A stretch of DNA of 64,000 nt from Mumia sp050632745 (GTDB taxonomy: Bacteria > Actinomycetota > Actinomycetes > Propionibacteriales > Nocardioidaceae): the NCBI RefSeq assembly GCF_050632745.1, contig NZ_JBODSD010000001.1:744001-808000 (forward strand), in the 5' to 3' direction. How positions within the stretch are numbered: the first letter of the stretch is position 1; every line of letters begins with the position of its first letter. Made by a program: the position numbers and the translations under genes. Below, one piece after another: positions 41,155 through 50,411 of the stretch. The notes below the pieces were generated by a model. It was given only the letters and a program-made list of their open reading frames with translations, did no database searches and was not told where the DNA came from.

Positions 41155-41160
41155 TAGCCT
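41155..41160 (+). promoter_or_regulatory. Leaderless -10 box of the glycosyltransferase at 41169
   Basis: TAGCCT, 8 nt before GTG 41169. Confidence 0.45.
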
Positions 41161-41168
41161 GGGGAGCC

Positions 41169-42413
41169 GTGGTGCGTCGACGGGTGAGGAGGCCGACCGT
41201 GCGCGTCGTCGTGCTCGACCACACCGCCGCGCTCGGCGGCGCCGAGATCGCGCTGAGCAGGCTGCTCCCGGCGCTCGACGGCGACCGGTACGAGGTGTCC
41301 GTGCTGCTGTTCGCGGACGGACCCCTGGTGGAGCGTCTGAGGGACGCCGGCACCGCGGTCGAGGTGCGACCGCTCGACCCGGCCACGGCGACGCTCGAGC
41401 GGACCGCGGTGACGCGGTCGCCGTGGCGTGCCGCGCAGGCCGCCGGGCGCGCGGCCGCCTTCACGGTCGGGCTCGCCCGGGCGCTGCGCCGCGAGCGCGC
41501 CGACCTCGTGGTCGCCAACTCCCTGAAGGCGGCCTTGATCGGCGGGACCGCGGCCACCCTGGCGCGGACGCCGTGGGTCTGGCACCTCCACGACCGCCTC
41601 AGCGAGGACTACCTGCCGGGACCCGTCGCCCGGGTGCTGCGCGGCCTCGCCCGCCGTGCGCCACGGCAGGTGGTCGTGAACTCGCAGGCGACCCTGCGCA
41701 GCCTCGGCCCGATCCCGGCCGACCGCGTGGTCGTCGCCTACCCGGGCCTGCCCGCGCCGGCGTTCGCCCCACGGGACGAGCCGTCGTCCGGCGACCCGGT
41801 GGTCGGGATCGTCGGCCGGATCAGCCCGACGAAGGGTCAGCGCGAGTTCGTCGACGCGGCCGCGCAGGTCGTCGCGTCGCACCCCGAGGCCCGGTTCGTC
41901 GTCGTGGGGGCCGCGCTCTTCGCCGAAGGCGCGTACGAGGCGGAGCTGCGGGCGTACGTCGCCGAGCGCGGGCTCACCGACCACGTGGCGTTCACCGGCT
42001 GGCTCGCGGACCCCTCGCAGACCCTGCGGACCCTCGACCTGCTCGTCCACGCGTCGCCGGTGCCCGAGCCGTTCGGCCAGGTCGTGGTGGAGGCGATGGC
42101 GGTCGGGATCCCGGTGGTGGCGACGGCGGCGGGGGGCGTGGTGGAGATCCTGGACCCGGCCGGCTCCGGTGACACCGACGTCGTGACCGACCGGAGCGTC
42201 CGCCGGACCCCGCTCGGCCAGCTGGTCCCGCCGGCCGACGTCGACGCCCTCGCAACGGCGGTCCGCTGGGTCCTCGACCACCCGGTGGACGCCGCGGCAG
42301 CCGCCGCGCGGGCTCGGGCCAGCGCCCAGGAGCGATTCACGCTGGAGCGGACGGCCGAGGCAGTGACCACGGCCTGGGACCGCGCGCTGGCCGGGCGGTC
42401 AGCCTCGTCGTGA
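41169..42413 (+). CDS. Glycosyltransferase family 4 protein
   Basis: 414 residues, GT-B fold: VVVLDHTAALGGAEIALSRL at the N-terminus, WVWHLHDRLSEDYLPGPV mid-protein, then VVGIVGRISPTKGQREFVDA and PFGQVVVEAMAVGIPVVATA in the donor domain. GTG start with a leaderless promoter. It is convergent with the next gene, overlapping 15 nt. The sugar specificity is not deducible. Confidence 0.9.
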   Translation: MVRRRVRRPTVRVVVLDHTAALGGAEIALSRLLPALDGDRYEVSVLLFADGPLVERLRDAGTAVEVRPLDPATATLERTAVTRSPWRAAQAAGRAAAFTVGLARALRRERADLVVANSLKAALIGGTAATLARTPWVWHLHDRLSEDYLPGPVARVLRGLARRAPRQVVVNSQATLRSLGPIPADRVVVAYPGLPAPAFAPRDEPSSGDPVVGIVGRISPTKGQREFVDAAAQVVASHPEARFVVVGAALFAEGAYEAELRAYVAERGLTDHVAFTGWLADPSQTLRTLDLLVHASPVPEPFGQVVVEAMAVGIPVVATAAGGVVEILDPAGSGDTDVVTDRSVRRTPLGQLVPPADVDALATAVRWVLDHPVDAAAAAARARASAQERFTLERTAEAVTTAWDRALAGRSASS

Positions 42414-43313
42414 CAGCGTGCGGCGGGCGCGCCGTGCGACCGTGCGGACGCTGCGGCGGAGGTCCCCCGCGAGCCGACGTCGGGTGGGGTAGGTCCAGCC
42501 TCCGAACACGGCCCGGGCCACCGCGAGCCGACGACGCCAGGGGAGCGGGGCGCGGACGACCCGACGGTAGAGCTCGACGTTGATCTGCCACTGCGAGAGG
42601 GCGAACCACGGGTCGGCGGTGGGGTCCTGCTGGATCTGGCCCGCCGTCGGGTCGTGCTGGGCGGAGCTCTGCTCGGGGTGCTGGCGCCGCTGGAAGAGCG
42701 AGCCGTCGACGTGGACGAACGGGGCGCGGGCCAGCAGGTCGACGCCGAGGACCACGTCGTCGCCGACCATCGGGGGCATTCCGCCCACCGCGCGCAGGAC
42801 GTCCGTGCGGGTCACGCCGTAGACCACGTCCCACGCCTCGGCCTCGAGGAAGCTCCGGATCCGCACGCTCTCGTCCGGGTCGGAGCCGTCGTCACCGAGG
42901 GCCGAGAGCGACTCGATCAGCGCACCGTCCTCGTCGACGACCTCCACGTCGGAGAAGGCGAGCACGGCGTCGGGCCGCCGCCGCAGCGCGTCGACGCAGG
43001 CCTCCAGGTAGCCCGGCTTGGCGAGGTCGTCGGCCGGGTTCCACATGAACAGCGGTGCGCTGGCGAGCTCGAGCGTCCGGTTGTAGTTCCAGCCCATGCC
43101 CTGGTTGACCTCGACCCGCCGGTAGACGATCCGGGGGTCGCGTGCCGCGTAGGCGCGGCAGACCTCCTCGGTCGCGTCCTGCGAGCCGTTGTCGGAGATC
43201 ACGATCTCGAGGTCGGTGAGCGTCTGCGCGAGCAGGGCGTCGAGCGTCGCCGGCAGGAACCGCGCGCCGTTGTAGACCGGGATGCCGACGGAGACGAGGG
43301 GTTGTCCGGTCAC
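42399..43313 (-). CDS. Glycosyltransferase family 2 protein
   Basis: 304 residues, GT-A fold: SVGIPVYNGARFLPATLDAL, then LEIVISDNGSQDATEEVCRA, WNPADDLAKPGYLEACVDAL (the DxD-like metal site) and VGDDVVLGVDLLARAP. The C-terminal region is basic. Start GTG 43313 overlaps the stop of the pyruvyl transferase gene (GTGA), so the two are one operon. The paralogue at 52438-53322 is likewise coupled to a pyruvyl transferase. Confidence 0.9.
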   Translation of the reverse strand: MTGQPLVSVGIPVYNGARFLPATLDALLAQTLTDLEIVISDNGSQDATEEVCRAYAARDPRIVYRRVEVNQGMGWNYNRTLELASAPLFMWNPADDLAKPGYLEACVDALRRRPDAVLAFSDVEVVDEDGALIESLSALGDDGSDPDESVRIRSFLEAEAWDVVYGVTRTDVLRAVGGMPPMVGDDVVLGVDLLARAPFVHVDGSLFQRRQHPEQSSAQHDPTAGQIQQDPTADPWFALSQWQINVELYRRVVRAPLPWRRRLAVARAVFGGWTYPTRRRLAGDLRRSVRTVARRARRTLSRRG

Positions 43314-44551
43314 GTGCGTGCGAGCCTCCTGCCACGTCGGCGTCGTGCCGCCCCGCTCTCGACCAGGTGCTCGACGAGCCGGTCGAGGTGCAAGGCGACC
43401 GTACGAGGGTAGTCCGCGACCGCGGCCCCGGTCGCGGCCCGGGCCGCCTCCCGGTCGGCCAGCACGGACTCCAGGCGGGTCAGCACCGCCTGCGGGTCGA
43501 GGGCGTCGACGTCGAGGCAGTCCTGCTCGCGTCCGACGGCCCGCATGAGGGCACGGGTCTTGGGGGCGTACGACAGGGCGACCGTCGGGACGGCGGAGCG
43601 CAGTGCGCAGACGACGTTGTGGAAGCGGGTCGCGACCACCGCGTCGAGCCCGCGCATCTCCTCGAGGAGGTCCTCCAGGGTGCCGGCGAGCTGGACGCGG
43701 ACCCGGGCCTCGGGGAGCTTGTCCGTCACGCGGTCGCGGACCAGGTCGGCGACCCGGGCGTCGCGCGACTCGCCGATCAGCAGCGTGATGTCGTGGCCCC
43801 GCTCCGCGGTCTGAAGGGCGATGGTGGTCATCGCGTCCTCGTACGCGACCCGGTCGCGCTCCTGCTGGCCCGGGTCGGAGCTCTCGCCGTTCCAGTCCAT
43901 GACGCCGAGGCCGACCCGGGCGGCGCCCGAGGACAGGTGCGCAGGCGGAGGATCGAGCACGAAGCAGACGTCGGGCTGCACCGCGTCGCCGGTCGTGTCG
44001 ACCCCCATGGCGTGCGCGGCATCGCGGGAGTAGTCGTCGCGGTAGGTGCGGAAGGTCGCCGAGCGCAGCGCGAAGCGGAACAGCCGCCGCTTCACGCGCG
44101 TCACGGCCGGAGACACGCCCACCCCGACGTACGCGAGAGGGAGGCGGTGGAACCGTGCGCCCGCCGCCGCGCCGGCGACCATCCACGGCGTGCTCCACGG
44201 CTTGAGGCTGTCGCTGTCCTCCAGGATGCCGGTGCCGGGGAGGACCACGGCGTCGCAGGTGCGCAGGGTCCAGGCCACCCAGAGCGGGTCGACCAGCTTG
44301 CTCCCGACCCGGTTGAGGAGCGTGCCGGGACGGCGGGCGCCGCGCTCCTTGAGCCGAGGCCCGGAGACCGACGTGGCACGGACCCCGAAGCGAGCCGCGA
44401 CCGGCTCGGGGTGCACGCACACGACGTGGAACGTCGCGTCGGGCAGACGCCGTCGCAGCTCCTCGAGGGTCACCGCGAGGCTGCCGTCGTTGCCGAGGTT
44501 CTCGGTCCCGAACTCGCCGAAGAGCGCGACGGTCAGCGGCGCGCGGGTCAC
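43310..44551 (-). CDS. Polysaccharide pyruvyl transferase family protein
   Basis: 413 residues. The PS_pyruv_trans pattern: VALFGEFGTENLGNDGSLAV near the N-terminus, VVLPGTGILEDSD, YRDDYSRDAAHAMG, TLLIGESRDARVADLV and C-terminal VVATRFHNVVCALRSAVPTV. Such enzymes add pyruvate ketals to glycans from PEP, giving negative charge. GTG start with AGGGA 8 nt upstream. A second, more distant copy lies at 51185-52441. Confidence 0.87.
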   Translation of the reverse strand: MTRAPLTVALFGEFGTENLGNDGSLAVTLEELRRRLPDATFHVVCVHPEPVAARFGVRATSVSGPRLKERGARRPGTLLNRVGSKLVDPLWVAWTLRTCDAVVLPGTGILEDSDSLKPWSTPWMVAGAAAGARFHRLPLAYVGVGVSPAVTRVKRRLFRFALRSATFRTYRDDYSRDAAHAMGVDTTGDAVQPDVCFVLDPPPAHLSSGAARVGLGVMDWNGESSDPGQQERDRVAYEDAMTTIALQTAERGHDITLLIGESRDARVADLVRDRVTDKLPEARVRVQLAGTLEDLLEEMRGLDAVVATRFHNVVCALRSAVPTVALSYAPKTRALMRAVGREQDCLDVDALDPQAVLTRLESVLADREAARAATGAAVADYPRTVALHLDRLVEHLVESGAARRRRGRRLART

Positions 44552-44717
44552 GGGCGAGTCCCTCCGAGAGATGTGCAGAAGTGCCGTCCGGAGGTCGGAG
44601 GCGTGACTACTCTTGCACACGGAGGTGCGGCGCGCGGACGGTTCGGACGATCCCGCCGCCCCGGGGGCGAGGGCCCCTTCTGGAGCACTCGACGCGACCA
44701 CGGAAGGCGGCAGACGC

Positions 44718-45608
44718 ATGGCAGAAGATCGGCTCCGTCTCACGGCGTACGTGCTCGCCGCCGACCCGAGCTGGATCGAGGAGAGCGTCCTGTCGTACTA
44801 CGACCACGTCGACCGCATCGTGGTGTCGTACGACGAGACGGGGACCTCGTGGACGGGCACCCCGATCGCCGTGGAGGAGTGCCTGGCCCGCCTCAAGAGC
44901 ATCGACGTCGACGGCAAGCTCGACTACGCCCCGGGCTCCTACTACGTGCCCGGCCGGGCGCCCCTCGACAGCGACACGGCCCAGCGCAACGACGCCCTCG
45001 CCCGCGCCAGCATCGGTGCGGACTGGGTCGTGCAGCTCGACACCGACGAGGTCCTGGCCGACCCCGACGAGCTGGTGCGCGCGATCGAGGCGGCGGACGC
45101 CGGGGGGTTCGACGGTGTCGAGTACCCCGCCCGGCTGCTCTACCAGCACCTGCGGGGGTCGCTCTACCTGGAGCTGTGCCGTCGTACGTGGGCGGTCGCC
45201 GCCGACTACCCGGGCCCTGTCGCCGTGCGTGCGGGGACGCCGCTCGTGCACTGCCGGCAGGCGGACGTCGCGCTCTACCGGGTCGACTTCAAGCCCCGCA
45301 ACACCGACCCGTCTCACCCCAAGGACGCTCCGGTGCACCGCGTCGTGCGGCCCGACCAGGCCCTGATCCACTTCAGCTGGGTGCGCAGCGACGCGCACAT
45401 GGACGCCAAGTCCCGGTCGAGCGGTCACGCGCACGACTTCCCCTGGGGCCCTGTCATCGCGCGGTGGCGCGACAGCCGCGAACACCCGCTGCGGGCCGTC
45501 CTCGGGACCCCGGTCCGGCGAGGCCCGCAGCGCAAGCTCCTGCGCTTCGCGCGCGTGCCGGGCGCACCGGACCGCGCCGCGCGGGCCCGCAACGGGCTGC
45601 CGGGCTGA
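44718..45608 (+). CDS. Glycosyltransferase family 2/92-like protein
   Basis: 296 residues. GT-A-like: LTAYVLAADPSWIEESVLSY, then DRIVVSYDETGTSWTGTPIA and ADWVVQLDTDEVLADPDELV with the DTDE metal motif, and a C-terminal LIHFSWVRSDAHMDAK. Not a classical GT2; closest to DUF/GT92-like glycosyl transferases of surface-glycan loci. It sits alone between the divergent pyruvyl transferase and the convergent exporter genes; a TACTCT box near 44607 may be its promoter. Confidence 0.75.
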   Translation: MAEDRLRLTAYVLAADPSWIEESVLSYYDHVDRIVVSYDETGTSWTGTPIAVEECLARLKSIDVDGKLDYAPGSYYVPGRAPLDSDTAQRNDALARASIGADWVVQLDTDEVLADPDELVRAIEAADAGGFDGVEYPARLLYQHLRGSLYLELCRRTWAVAADYPGPVAVRAGTPLVHCRQADVALYRVDFKPRNTDPSHPKDAPVHRVVRPDQALIHFSWVRSDAHMDAKSRSSGHAHDFPWGPVIARWRDSREHPLRAVLGTPVRRGPQRKLLRFARVPGAPDRAARARNGLPG

Positions 45609-45614
45609 CGCCGC

Positions 45615-46469
45615 TCAGATCACGTCGGCGAAGCCGCGCTCCCACTGCTCGAAGATCAGGGCGCCGCCGACGAAGATGACCACCGCGGCGACCACGCTGG
45701 CCACGATCTGCCACAGGTCGGGCGCGTCGTTGCCGAGCAGCGACCAGCGGAACTCCTGGAGGATCCAGGTGAGCGGGTTGAGGTTGAACCACACCTGCCA
45801 CTTCTCCGGCACCGCCGCCAGCGTGTACGCGACGGGGCTGGCGTAGAGCAGCGTCTGCAGGATCACCGGGAGGACGTACGCGACGTCGCGGTACTTCACC
45901 ATGAGCGCGCTCGCGACCAGGCCGATCCCGGAGGCCATCATCAGCAGGAGCAGCAACCACACCGGCAGGAGCAGCAGCGGCCAGCCGGGCGTGATGCCGT
46001 ACACGACCATCAGCACGCCGAAGAACGCCAGACCCACGACGAAGTCGACGAGGACCGAGTACACCGACGACAGCGGGACGAGGATCCGCGGGAAGTAGAC
46101 CTTCGACACCAGCGCCTGGTTGGCGACCAGCGAGCCGGACGCGCGGCCCACGACACCGTTGAACGCCGTCCAGGCCAGCATGCCCGCGAAGCTCATCACG
46201 AAGTACGGCACGCCGTCGCTGGGCAGCCCGGCGACCCCGCCGAAGACGATGGCGAACACCCCCGCGCCCAGCAGCGGCTGGAGGATCACCCAGGCGACGC
46301 CGAGGCCGGTCTGGCGGTAGCGCAGCGTGACGTCGCGGGCGCCGAACCGCGTCAGGACCTCGCGTGCCTCCCACAGCTCGCGCACCGGCGGGAGCCGCCA
46401 GCGCCCGGGCGGCGTGATGACGATGCGCTGGCCGCGCGGGTGGTCAACCCCGCTTGTACGAGAAGTCAC
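45615..46469 (-). CDS. wzm: Polysaccharide ABC exporter permease (Wzm-like)
   Basis: 284 residues, ABC-2 permease with six TM segments. Amphipathic start LTRFGARDVTLRYRQTGLGV, then WVILQPLLGAGVFAIVFGGV, and the C-terminal NLNPLTWILQEFRWSLLG typical of O-antigen/teichoic acid exporters. It pairs with the ATPase gene upstream, overlapping it by 26 nt. It moves polyprenyl-linked glycans across the membrane. Confidence 0.92.
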   Translation of the reverse strand: MTSRTSGVDHPRGQRIVITPPGRWRLPPVRELWEAREVLTRFGARDVTLRYRQTGLGVAWVILQPLLGAGVFAIVFGGVAGLPSDGVPYFVMSFAGMLAWTAFNGVVGRASGSLVANQALVSKVYFPRILVPLSSVYSVLVDFVVGLAFFGVLMVVYGITPGWPLLLLPVWLLLLLMMASGIGLVASALMVKYRDVAYVLPVILQTLLYASPVAYTLAAVPEKWQVWFNLNPLTWILQEFRWSLLGNDAPDLWQIVASVVAAVVIFVGGALIFEQWERGFADVI

Positions 46470-47652
46470 CGAAGACCACTCCTAGCTGGGTTCCGTCGTC
46501 GCTGGTCGCCTCCGGGTAGGGGAGGATCGGCATCACCTGGAAGGCGCACGCCCCCTCCCAGGCGTCGATGACGCCGTTCTTGCAGAGGAAGAGGTCGACC
46601 GTGTAGCTGTCGGGCTTGAGCCACGGGCTGCCGATCCGCAAGGTGCCGCGGACGTCCTCCTTGGCGTCCAGCCAGAAGTTGAGCAGGCGCGAGTCGCACT
46701 GCAGGACCGTCGTCCCGTCGCTGTTCTTGAGCTCCGCGGAGACGAAGTAGGTGCCGACGAAGTCGGGGTTGGCGCCGACGGTGAACTCGACGACCTTCTC
46801 CTCCGCCGGCTCGACGACCTCCTGGGTCATCCGGGCGTTGGAGAACCGCAGCTCGCCCGAGCCCGAGCGTCGAGCGGCCTCGACCGCCGTCATCGCGCTC
46901 TGCTCGAAGCTGCGCTTGTAGTGCTCCATCGCGGCCGAGACCGGGCCGTGCTCGAGGAGGCGGCCGTTCTGGAGGTAGATCGCCGAGGTGCACAGGCTCA
47001 TCACCGTCTGCACCTGGTGGCTCACGAGCAGCACGGTGCGGCCGGACCGCGCGACCTCGCGCATCTTGCCCAGGCACTTCTGCTGGAACTCCGCGTCGCC
47101 GACCGCGAGGACCTCGTCGACGGCGAGGATCTCGGTCTCGAGGTGCGCGGCGACGGCGAAGGCCAGCCGGATGTACATCCCGGACGAGTAGCGCTTGACC
47201 GGGGTGTCCAGGAACTGCTCGACGCCGGCGAAGTCGACGATCTCCTCGAAGCGGCGCGAGATCTCCTTCTTGCGCATCCCGAGGAGCGTCCCGTTGAGGT
47301 AGACGTTCTCGCGACCGGTCAGCTCCGGGTGGAAGCCCGTCCCGACCTCCAGGAGGCTGCCGACGCGGCCGCCGAGCTCGATCCGTCCGCGGGTGGGGGC
47401 GGTGATCCGGGTGAGGATCTTGAGCAGCGTCGACTTGCCCGCGCCGTTGCGCCCGATGACGCCGACCGCCTCTCCCCAGCCGATGTCGAAGGTCAGGTCG
47501 TCCAGCGCCGGGAAGACGTCGTAGTGCGCACGCTCCAGCGGATGGCGCAGGCGCGCGAGGGCCGCCTCGGCGGCGGTCGAGTGGTGCTCGCGCGTGCGGG
47601 CGATCCGGTAGTCCTTGGAAAGCCCGGACACGGAGATGGCGGTGTCAGGCAC
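46444..47652 (-). CDS. wzt: Polysaccharide ABC exporter ATPase with C-terminal carbohydrate-binding domain (Wzt-like)
   Basis: 402 residues. ATPase domain (1-240): GVIGRNGAGKSTLLKILTRI, the Wzt-type signature YSSGMYIRLAFAVAAH and ILAVDEVLAVGDAEFQQKCL. The extra C-terminal domain (about 255-400; beta-rich, with VEFTVGANPDFVGTYFVSAE) resembles the Wzt_C domain that recognises the glycan's non-reducing end. GTG start is leaderless (TAGCCT 6 nt upstream). The 26-nt overlap with wzm is larger than usual. Confidence 0.92.
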   Translation of the reverse strand: MPDTAISVSGLSKDYRIARTREHHSTAAEAALARLRHPLERAHYDVFPALDDLTFDIGWGEAVGVIGRNGAGKSTLLKILTRITAPTRGRIELGGRVGSLLEVGTGFHPELTGRENVYLNGTLLGMRKKEISRRFEEIVDFAGVEQFLDTPVKRYSSGMYIRLAFAVAAHLETEILAVDEVLAVGDAEFQQKCLGKMREVARSGRTVLLVSHQVQTVMSLCTSAIYLQNGRLLEHGPVSAAMEHYKRSFEQSAMTAVEAARRSGSGELRFSNARMTQEVVEPAEEKVVEFTVGANPDFVGTYFVSAELKNSDGTTVLQCDSRLLNFWLDAKEDVRGTLRIGSPWLKPDSYTVDLFLCKNGVIDAWEGACAFQVMPILPYPEATSDDGTQLGVVFGDFSYKRG

Positions 47653-47658
47653 GGCTCA

Positions 47659-47664
47659 AGGCTA
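47659..47664 (-). promoter_or_regulatory. Leaderless -10 box of wzt
   Basis: TAGCCT on the minus strand, 6 nt before GTG 47652. Confidence 0.5.
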
Positions 47665-47715
47665 GTTGCCGGTCGGGTCCCGCGGGCCGGTTTCGGCGAT
47701 TGCCGCGTCCGGGCT

Positions 47716-48858
47716 TCAGCGGCGGCCCTGCTCGGCCCGCTTCTCCTCCGCGACGTGCGCGTAGACCTCGGCCGTCCGGCGCGCCACCGCCGTCCAGGAG
47801 TAGTCCAGGACGTCGACGCGGGCCTGCTCGCCGAGCCGACGGCGCAGGTGCCGGTCCGCGACCAGCGGGGTCAGCGCGGACGCGAGCGAGGCGGGGTCGC
47901 GCTCGACGAGCATGCCGTTGGCCCCGGGGCGGACGAAGTCCTCGGTGCCGTTGACCTTGGTGGTCACCAGCGGCAGTCCCGCCGCCGCCGCCTCCAGCGA
48001 GACCAGCGCGAACGCCTCGTACAGGGTCGGGAGTGCGAAGACGTCAGCGGCGGCGAAGCAGTCCTGCACGGCGTCGGTGTGGCCCACGAACACGACCCGG
48101 TCCCCGACGCCGTGCTCCTGGGCGAGCCTGCGGTACGGCACCTGGTCGTCGCCGCCGACCACCAGGAGGCGTGCCTCGGGCGGCAGCGACGGGAGGGCGG
48201 CGACGAGCGGGGCGAGCCCCTTGCGCCGGAACTCCTTGCCGACGAAGAGGACCGCGACGTCGTCGGAGCCGAAGCCGTAGCGCGCTCGCGTCCGGGCCCG
48301 CGCCTCCTCCGAGTCCGACCGTGCGAACGCGTCGAGGTCGACGCCGTTGGGGACGACCGTGATCCGGTCCTCGGGCACGCCGTAGTGGTCGCGCACCTCC
48401 CGGCCGACGCCGTGGGACACCGCGATCACGTGCCGGTACGCCCCGGGCCGGTAGTTGCGCCCCTCGGTCCACAGCACCGCGTGGTGGAGCGGGTTGAGGT
48501 AGGCGCGGGCGATCTCGCCGTTGCGGCGCTTCATCTCCCACCAGGCGCGGTGGCAGCTGTGCGCGGTGATCACGTCCTGCTCCAGGAGCGCGCAGCCGCC
48601 CTGGTTGTGGACGACGTCGAAGTCACCGGGCCGCAGCGCGCGGCTGGCCGCGCGCGGGTAGGTGACGGGGACGCTCCACGACGGCCCGATCGGCGCCCGG
48701 ACGTACTGCCAGTGCATGCCGACCGGCGAGGGCGTCACGTCCGACGCGACCAGGGTGACGTCGTGGCCGTCGGCGACCAGCCCCCGCGCCACCTCGTACG
48801 ACGACCGCTCGATCCCCCCGGTGAGGTTGAAGCGGAACGACGACATCGCGATCTTCAT
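47716..48858 (-). CDS. Glycosyltransferase family 4 protein
   Basis: 380 residues, GT-B fold: IAMSSFRFNLTGGIERSSYE, then DVITAHSCHRAWWEMKRRNG, VVPNGVDLDAFA, VLFVGKEFRRKGLAPLVAAL and LPTLYEAFALVSLEAAAAGL (E-x7-E). ATG 48858 overlaps the stop of the polymerase-like gene (ATGA), so translation is coupled. Substrates unknown. Confidence 0.9.
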   Translation of the reverse strand: MKIAMSSFRFNLTGGIERSSYEVARGLVADGHDVTLVASDVTPSPVGMHWQYVRAPIGPSWSVPVTYPRAASRALRPGDFDVVHNQGGCALLEQDVITAHSCHRAWWEMKRRNGEIARAYLNPLHHAVLWTEGRNYRPGAYRHVIAVSHGVGREVRDHYGVPEDRITVVPNGVDLDAFARSDSEEARARTRARYGFGSDDVAVLFVGKEFRRKGLAPLVAALPSLPPEARLLVVGGDDQVPYRRLAQEHGVGDRVVFVGHTDAVQDCFAAADVFALPTLYEAFALVSLEAAAAGLPLVTTKVNGTEDFVRPGANGMLVERDPASLASALTPLVADRHLRRRLGEQARVDVLDYSWTAVARRTAEVYAHVAEEKRAEQGRR

Positions 48859-50264
48859 CGGACCACCTTGGGGAGCGGCGTGCCGTGGCGGGGAGGACGC
48901 CACGGGGAGACCGTGCGTCTGGGAAGGTCGTACGTCGTGCCGAGCGCCTTGTCGCGGGCCTGGACCCCGTAGGCGATGCCGGCCACGATCCAGAGGAACG
49001 AGGACTGGCCGGCGACCCAGTAGAGGTCGAACTGCCCCTGCGTGAACCGCGTGATGACGACCGCGAGCGCGACCGTGCCGTAGATCGGGTCCATCCTCGC
49101 GAGCACCCACGTGGCGCCGAGGAACAGCACGAGGAACCCGAGCAGGCCCACGACCCCGCCGGACGTCAGCATCTCGAACTCGGCGTTCGGGGGCTGGAAG
49201 TTGGCGTTGAACCGGTCGGTGTACCACCAGCGCAGCCCGACGCCGAAGATCGGCGACTCCTGCCAGATGTCGATCGACTGCCGGAACCAGATGATCCGCT
49301 GGTTGGCGGAGTTCCACTCGTTGCCGGACTGCAGCTGGGCGTTGACGGCGTTGACGACGAACACCACCGCCGGGATGGCGGCGAACCAGATCAGCCGCGA
49401 GCGCGTGCCGGACTGGACCCTCGGACGCAGGTTCACGACGGCCGCGCCGATGACGGTGGCGATGATCGCCTGGCGGGCCTGCGACGCGGCGATGCCGGCG
49501 GCGGAGATCGCCATCATCGTCACGGCCGTCGAGCGGCTCCAGCCGATCCACACCGGCCGCGCGTAGGCGATCACGAACGAGAACGCGAGCGCGTTGCCGA
49601 TGAAGTTCTTGTGCATGTACGGCAGGTAGACCGCGCCGAACTCGCCCGTTCGCGCGAAGATCGCGAACGCCGCGACGACCGCCGCGATCCCGATCCCGCA
49701 GCACACCAGCTGGTAGATGTTGAGCGCCAGGCGCGCGGCTCCGCGGCGTCCCACGACCCAGCCGACCATGAGGCTGCCGATGATGAGCACGGCCTCGTGC
49801 ACCCACTCGACGTAGTTGGCCGTGTAGGGGTTGAGGATCAACGTCGGCACGAGCATCGCCTGGTAGAGGACCGCGAGCCACACCAGCGGCTGCATCGGTT
49901 GCGCCTCGCGTGCCGACATCAGCACCATCGCGACGACCGTCGCCCCCGCGAGGACGACGTCCGCGACGCTCAGGAAGCCGCCGACGCGCAGCATGACGAG
50001 GGATGCCGGGACCGCGATCGCGCACACGATGCCGAGATCGATCGCGGCCGCACCGAGCGCGAGCACGGTGACCGCCACGAGGATCGCGTACGGGCGGTTG
50101 TCGACGACCAGCACGCCCACCACGCCCGCCACCAGCGCCAGGAGGCACAGGCCGAGGAAGGGACCGAGACCGATGCGCTGCCGCCAGGCCCCTGGTCGCT
50201 CACCGAGACGACGGTCCAGCGGGGCTCCGACGCGGTCGAGGAACGAGGTCAAGCCGACCCCCAC
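48855..50264 (-). CDS. O-antigen polymerase/ligase-like membrane protein (Wzy/WaaL family)
   Basis: 469 residues, about ten to twelve TM segments with the large extracytoplasmic loop of the Wzy_C/WaaL family near residues 290-370 (NQRIIWFRQSIDIWQESPIF, then GVGLRWWYTDRF). Such proteins polymerise repeat units or ligate glycans to acceptors outside the membrane. GTG start. Its presence beside a Wzm/Wzt exporter is unusual, because ABC-exported glycans are normally polymerised in the cytosol. Confidence 0.82.
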   Translation of the reverse strand: MGVGLTSFLDRVGAPLDRRLGERPGAWRQRIGLGPFLGLCLLALVAGVVGVLVVDNRPYAILVAVTVLALGAAAIDLGIVCAIAVPASLVMLRVGGFLSVADVVLAGATVVAMVLMSAREAQPMQPLVWLAVLYQAMLVPTLILNPYTANYVEWVHEAVLIIGSLMVGWVVGRRGAARLALNIYQLVCCGIGIAAVVAAFAIFARTGEFGAVYLPYMHKNFIGNALAFSFVIAYARPVWIGWSRSTAVTMMAISAAGIAASQARQAIIATVIGAAVVNLRPRVQSGTRSRLIWFAAIPAVVFVVNAVNAQLQSGNEWNSANQRIIWFRQSIDIWQESPIFGVGLRWWYTDRFNANFQPPNAEFEMLTSGGVVGLLGFLVLFLGATWVLARMDPIYGTVALAVVITRFTQGQFDLYWVAGQSSFLWIVAGIAYGVQARDKALGTTYDLPRRTVSPWRPPRHGTPLPKVVR

Positions 50265-50411
50265 GGCTCGACGCGCAGCGACGGTGCCGGCAGCCAGCCC
50301 ATGACGGCCTCCTCGCGTGCTCGTGACGTGCTCCCGGACCGGGCGGAGCGGGCGCTGCGCCTTCCGGGACCGAGCATCGACGATACCGCGCGAACGCGGT
50401 CGCCATGGCCA

